Positions 30,596 to 33,301 of a DNA stretch of 33,301 nucleotides are shown piece after piece. Source of the stretch: an uncultured Prevotellaceae bacterium (GTDB lineage Bacteria; Bacteroidota; Bacteroidia; Bacteroidales; Muribaculaceae); contig CAMEKH010000009.1 of assembly GCA_945921235.1 (NCBI GenBank), forward strand, positions 1 through 33,301. Reading direction: 5' to 3'. The notes beneath the pieces were generated by a model that was not told where the DNA came from, did not search any database, and saw only the letters and a list, made by a program, of their open reading frames with translations. Positions within the stretch are counted from its first letter, which is position 1. The number at the start of each line of letters is the position of its first letter. Position numbers and translations under genes: made by a program.

Positions 30596-33010
30596 ATGAG
30601 CCAAAGAATAATAAAAAAAATAGCATTTTTAACTTTTGTGCTGTGTGGAGCACTGCAAGTGTATGCGCAGGTGAAACTCAGTGGCAAGGTAACCGACGAT
30701 GGTGGACGCCCCATAGAATTTGCCTCGGTGCGTATCGACGGCACGGCTATAGGCACCAATACCGATACCGAAGGAGCCTACGCCCTCTCGGTTCCGGCAC
30801 GCGACACGGTGATGGTGGTGTTCAGTTGCATAGGATATAGTGACGTGAAGCGTCGGTTAGTGAAGCCTAAGGGCGAGATGACACTCAATGCCAAGCTTTA
30901 TGAGAAGACACAGCAGCTCAAGGACCTTGAGGTGACGGAATTCAAGAAGCAGACCAACCAGATGCAGACCATTGATGCCACAAAGCTGAAGCTCACCCCT
31001 GATGCATCGGGCGGCAGTGTGGAGGCGGTGCTAACTACTATGGCAGGCGTGAGCACAAAGAACGAGATGAGCTCACAATATATGGTGCGCGGAGGAACCT
31101 ACGATGAAAACAGCGTGTATATCAATGGTATAGAAATTTATCGCCCGCAACTTATCAGCTCGGGACAACAGGAAGGACTGAGTATCATTAACCCCGATTT
31201 AGTGAGTAATGTGGCGTTCTCAACCGGCGGCTTCAGTGCAGCCTATGGCGACAAGATGTCGTCGGTGCTCGATATTACTTATCGAGAGCCTGAAGCCCTT
31301 GAAGGCGCGTTGTCGATGAGTCTGCTTGGCGGCAGTGTAGCATTCGGACAAGGAACAAAACGCTTTTCGCAGATACACGGGTTTCGCTACAAGCGAAATT
31401 CGTCGCTCCTCGGCTCGCTTGAAACCAAGGGCGAATACGACCCGCAATATTTCGATTACCAGACCAACCTGAATTTTAAGCTCAATAATCGCTGGAAAGC
31501 CTCGTTTCTGGGCAATATCTCGGTGAACAATTACCGCTTCACCCCTGAAACACGCGAAACGAGCTTCGGCACATCGACAAATGCCAAGCAATTCAAGGTG
31601 TACTTCGACGGGCAAGAGAAAGACAAGTTTGAGACCTATTTCGGAGCATTGTCGCTCAATTACCGCCACTCTAAAAGCACCGATTTCACCCTGCTTGCAT
31701 CGGGCTATCTCACCAACGAGCTTGTGGGCTATGACATTCATGGAGAGTATTGGCTCGACGAGGCGGGAACCACAGGTGCCGACGGTGGCGAGAGCGTGGG
31801 AGGCGAACTCGGAGTGGGGAAATATCATGAGCATGCCCGAAACCGCTTGAAAGCAAGTGTGATAAATGTGTCGTTGCGAGGAAACACGTCGATAAATCAC
31901 AACAACTTTAGCTACGGCTTGAGTTGGCAGCATGAGTCGATTCACGACCGCACACGCGAGTGGGAACAACGCGACTCGGCAGGTTACTCGCTGCCACACA
32001 CCGGTGAGGGAGTGAATATGGTGTATAATGTAACCTCCAAGCATAATATGGGGAGCAACCGCCTTTCGGTATTTGCTCTCGACTCCTATAAAATATTCAC
32101 CGATGCCGGAATGTTCACCGTGAACGGCGGAGTGCGCATGTCCTACTGGGATTTCAACAAGGAATTTATAGTCAGCCCCCGAGCAAGTGTGGGATTCGTG
32201 CCCAAGCGAAACGAGAAATTTGCCTTTCGCTTTGCCACCGGACTCTATTATCAAGCACCATTCTATAAAGAATATCGTGAAGAAGTGACCGATGACAAAG
32301 GCAACACCAATATACGGCTGAATACCGACATAAAATCGCAGCGCAGCCTTCACTTCATACTTGGAGGCGACTACACGTTCCGTTCACTCAACCGTCCGTT
32401 TAAGTTAACGGCTGAGTTATACTATAAGAGCCTGTCGAACCTTATTCCCTACGAAATCGACAACCTGAAAGTGTCGTATTCGGGAGTAAACGGCTCGAAA
32501 GGCTATGTGACCGGAGCCGATTTCAAATTCTTCGGACAATTTGTGGAAGGAACCGATTCATGGATCAGTTTTTCGCTGATGAAGACACAGGAAAACCTTA
32601 ATGGAGTGAAAGTGCCGCGTCCCACCGACCAGCGATATAGCATAGCACTCTTTTTCACCGACTATTTCCCAAAATTCCCCAAGATGAAATTTAGCCTAAA
32701 AGCCATATTCTCCGACGGACTGCCGATGACGTCGCCACGCACAACGCGCGATGTGTCGTATTTCCGCGCTCCGGCTTATAAGCGTGTGGATATAGGAGTG
32801 TCCTATCAGCTTGTAGGAGGAAAAGAAAAGCCGCAGAACTTTCTGCGGCATTTCAAGAGCGTGTGGATAGGGTTGGACTGCTTCAATCTTTTCGATATCT
32901 CCAATGTGAGCAGCTACTACTGGGTGACCGACGTGAACGACATTCAGTATGCCGTGCCCAACTACCTCACGCGACGTCAGCTCAACGTTCGCCTCTCAGT
33001 GAATTTTTAA
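30596..33010 (+). CDS. TonB-dependent receptor with CarboxypepD_reg-like domain
   Basis: An 804-residue outer-membrane receptor. It has a signal peptide (1-24, ending VYAQ), a CarboxypepD_reg-like domain (about 27-105, KLSGKVTDDGGRPIEFASVRIDG), a plug (about 115-235, with YMVRGGTYDENSVYINGIEIYRP and FSAAYGDKMSSVLDI) and a barrel ending in LNVRLSVNF. It is shorter than SusC and has no SusD partner nearby, so it resembles siderophore- or cofactor-type receptors rather than polysaccharide transporters. The substrate is unknown. It ends one base from the convergent receptor gene at the window edge. Confidence 0.92.
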   Translation: MSQRIIKKIAFLTFVLCGALQVYAQVKLSGKVTDDGGRPIEFASVRIDGTAIGTNTDTEGAYALSVPARDTVMVVFSCIGYSDVKRRLVKPKGEMTLNAKLYEKTQQLKDLEVTEFKKQTNQMQTIDATKLKLTPDASGGSVEAVLTTMAGVSTKNEMSSQYMVRGGTYDENSVYINGIEIYRPQLISSGQQEGLSIINPDLVSNVAFSTGGFSAAYGDKMSSVLDITYREPEALEGALSMSLLGGSVAFGQGTKRFSQIHGFRYKRNSSLLGSLETKGEYDPQYFDYQTNLNFKLNNRWKASFLGNISVNNYRFTPETRETSFGTSTNAKQFKVYFDGQEKDKFETYFGALSLNYRHSKSTDFTLLASGYLTNELVGYDIHGEYWLDEAGTTGADGGESVGGELGVGKYHEHARNRLKASVINVSLRGNTSINHNNFSYGLSWQHESIHDRTREWEQRDSAGYSLPHTGEGVNMVYNVTSKHNMGSNRLSVFALDSYKIFTDAGMFTVNGGVRMSYWDFNKEFIVSPRASVGFVPKRNEKFAFRFATGLYYQAPFYKEYREEVTDDKGNTNIRLNTDIKSQRSLHFILGGDYTFRSLNRPFKLTAELYYKSLSNLIPYEIDNLKVSYSGVNGSKGYVTGADFKFFGQFVEGTDSWISFSLMKTQENLNGVKVPRPTDQRYSIALFFTDYFPKFPKMKFSLKAIFSDGLPMTSPRTTRDVSYFRAPAYKRVDIGVSYQLVGGKEKPQNFLRHFKSVWIGLDCFNLFDISNVSSYYWVTDVNDIQYAVPNYLTRRQLNVRLSVNF

Positions 33011-33011
33011 A

Positions 33012-33301
33012 CTAAATATTCACTTTCACGCCTGCAAAGATGCTTCGAGGAAGCGAAGGACCATAGATGTAGCCCGAATCGCGGTCGGCACCACGGTCGA
33101 AATCCTTCTGGAAAGCATTAAACACATTAGATACCCCGGCATTAAATTGGAGAGTCACTTGATTCATTATGCGGAAGTCGTAGGATAGTTTCACGTTCAT
33201 ATCGAAGAAAGACGGCGTAGTTACAGCCACATCAATCTCCGTGCCTGAGCCGGCAAGGTGCTGCCCAAGCATTTCACCGGTGTAGGTGCCCGTGAGCGCA
33301 A
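33012..33301 (-). CDS. TonB-dependent receptor, C-terminal fragment at window edge
   Basis: The frame is open to the right edge, so the start lies outside. The visible 95 or so residues begin ALTGTYTGEMLGQHLAG and include the DMNVKLSYDFRI strand, a LQFNAGVSNVFNAFQKDFDRG turn (the NxFN phrase common to the last strands of TonB-dependent receptors) and GPSLPRSIFAGVKVNI at the end. The family assignment is good, but size, plug and substrate cannot be judged. It faces the receptor gene to its left with a one-base gap. Confidence 0.8.
   Translation of the reverse strand, partial: ALTGTYTGEMLGQHLAGSGTEIDVAVTTPSFFDMNVKLSYDFRIMNQVTLQFNAGVSNVFNAFQKDFDRGADRDSGYIYGPSLPRSIFAGVKVNI

Noticed and set aside
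31220-32353. A 377-codon open frame on the minus strand inside the TonB-dependent receptor gene
   Set aside because: It is antisense to a well-supported receptor, matches no family, has no promoter, and follows from the codon composition of the real gene.
1-33301. Search for tRNA, rRNA, CRISPR arrays, insertion sequences, phage genes or att sites
   Set aside because: No cloverleaf-like segments, spaced identical repeats, transposase or integrase motifs were seen by eye. Covariance-model and IS searches would be the decisive test.

Overview
The window reads as Bacteroidales chromosome, probably a gut lineage close to Muribaculaceae or Prevotellaceae; that family-level placement is a guess. 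The evidence is a SusC/SusD pair with companion lipoproteins, a complete Bat (aerotolerance) operon, a protein with a type IX secretion sorting domain, mostly non-Shine-Dalgarno starts, and repeated matches to the Bacteroidetes promoter consensus (TTTG, about 20 bases, TAnnTTTG) upstream of genes. I see no tRNA, rRNA, CRISPR array, insertion sequence, phage or integration site.

Layout. Positions 1-622 hold the end of a purine-salvage gene in which xanthine phosphoribosyltransferase runs in frame into guanine deaminase. A pair of back-to-back terminators separates it from dapA (774-1658, minus). A thioredoxin (1870-2166) is followed by two HU-type genes. The second of these (2566-3870) joins an HU domain, an acidic linker, one membrane helix and a LysM domain. 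Next come eight collinear genes (4192-12702): MoxR ATPase, DUF58, a DUF4381-like membrane protein, BatA, BatB, BatC, BatD and BatE. Facing them is a minus-strand group (12705-14138) encoding an MBL-fold hydrolase, a VOC/glyoxalase-like protein and a small membrane protein. yqgE (14264-14866) is a single plus-strand gene.

From 19367 down to 14886 a compact minus-strand operon encodes an RluA-type pseudouridine synthase, a GNAT acetyltransferase, a family 2 glycosyltransferase, a PRPP-type phosphoribosyltransferase, a HAD phosphatase and an acyltransferase-3 membrane protein. The glycosyltransferase, phosphoribosyltransferase and phosphatase genes overlap. I infer a surface-glycan decoration module in which PRPP may donate ribofuranose in two steps, transfer then dephosphorylation. 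This is the best candidate in the window for an incompletely described system.

From 19368 to 20044 lies an AT-rich control region with a probable promoter, a 5' hairpin and a possible 23-codon leader ORF. It precedes a nutrient-uptake locus: susC (20045), susD (23382), a lipoprotein metallopeptidase with HExxHxxH (25119), a DUF4302-type lipoprotein (26313), and a secreted protein with a BACON-like domain and a type IX sorting domain (27748-29562), closed by a strong terminator. The metallopeptidase points to peptide or protein substrates rather than glycans. The right end holds short tandem repeats, recR with a TTG start, and two convergent TonB-dependent receptor genes, the second cut off by the window edge.
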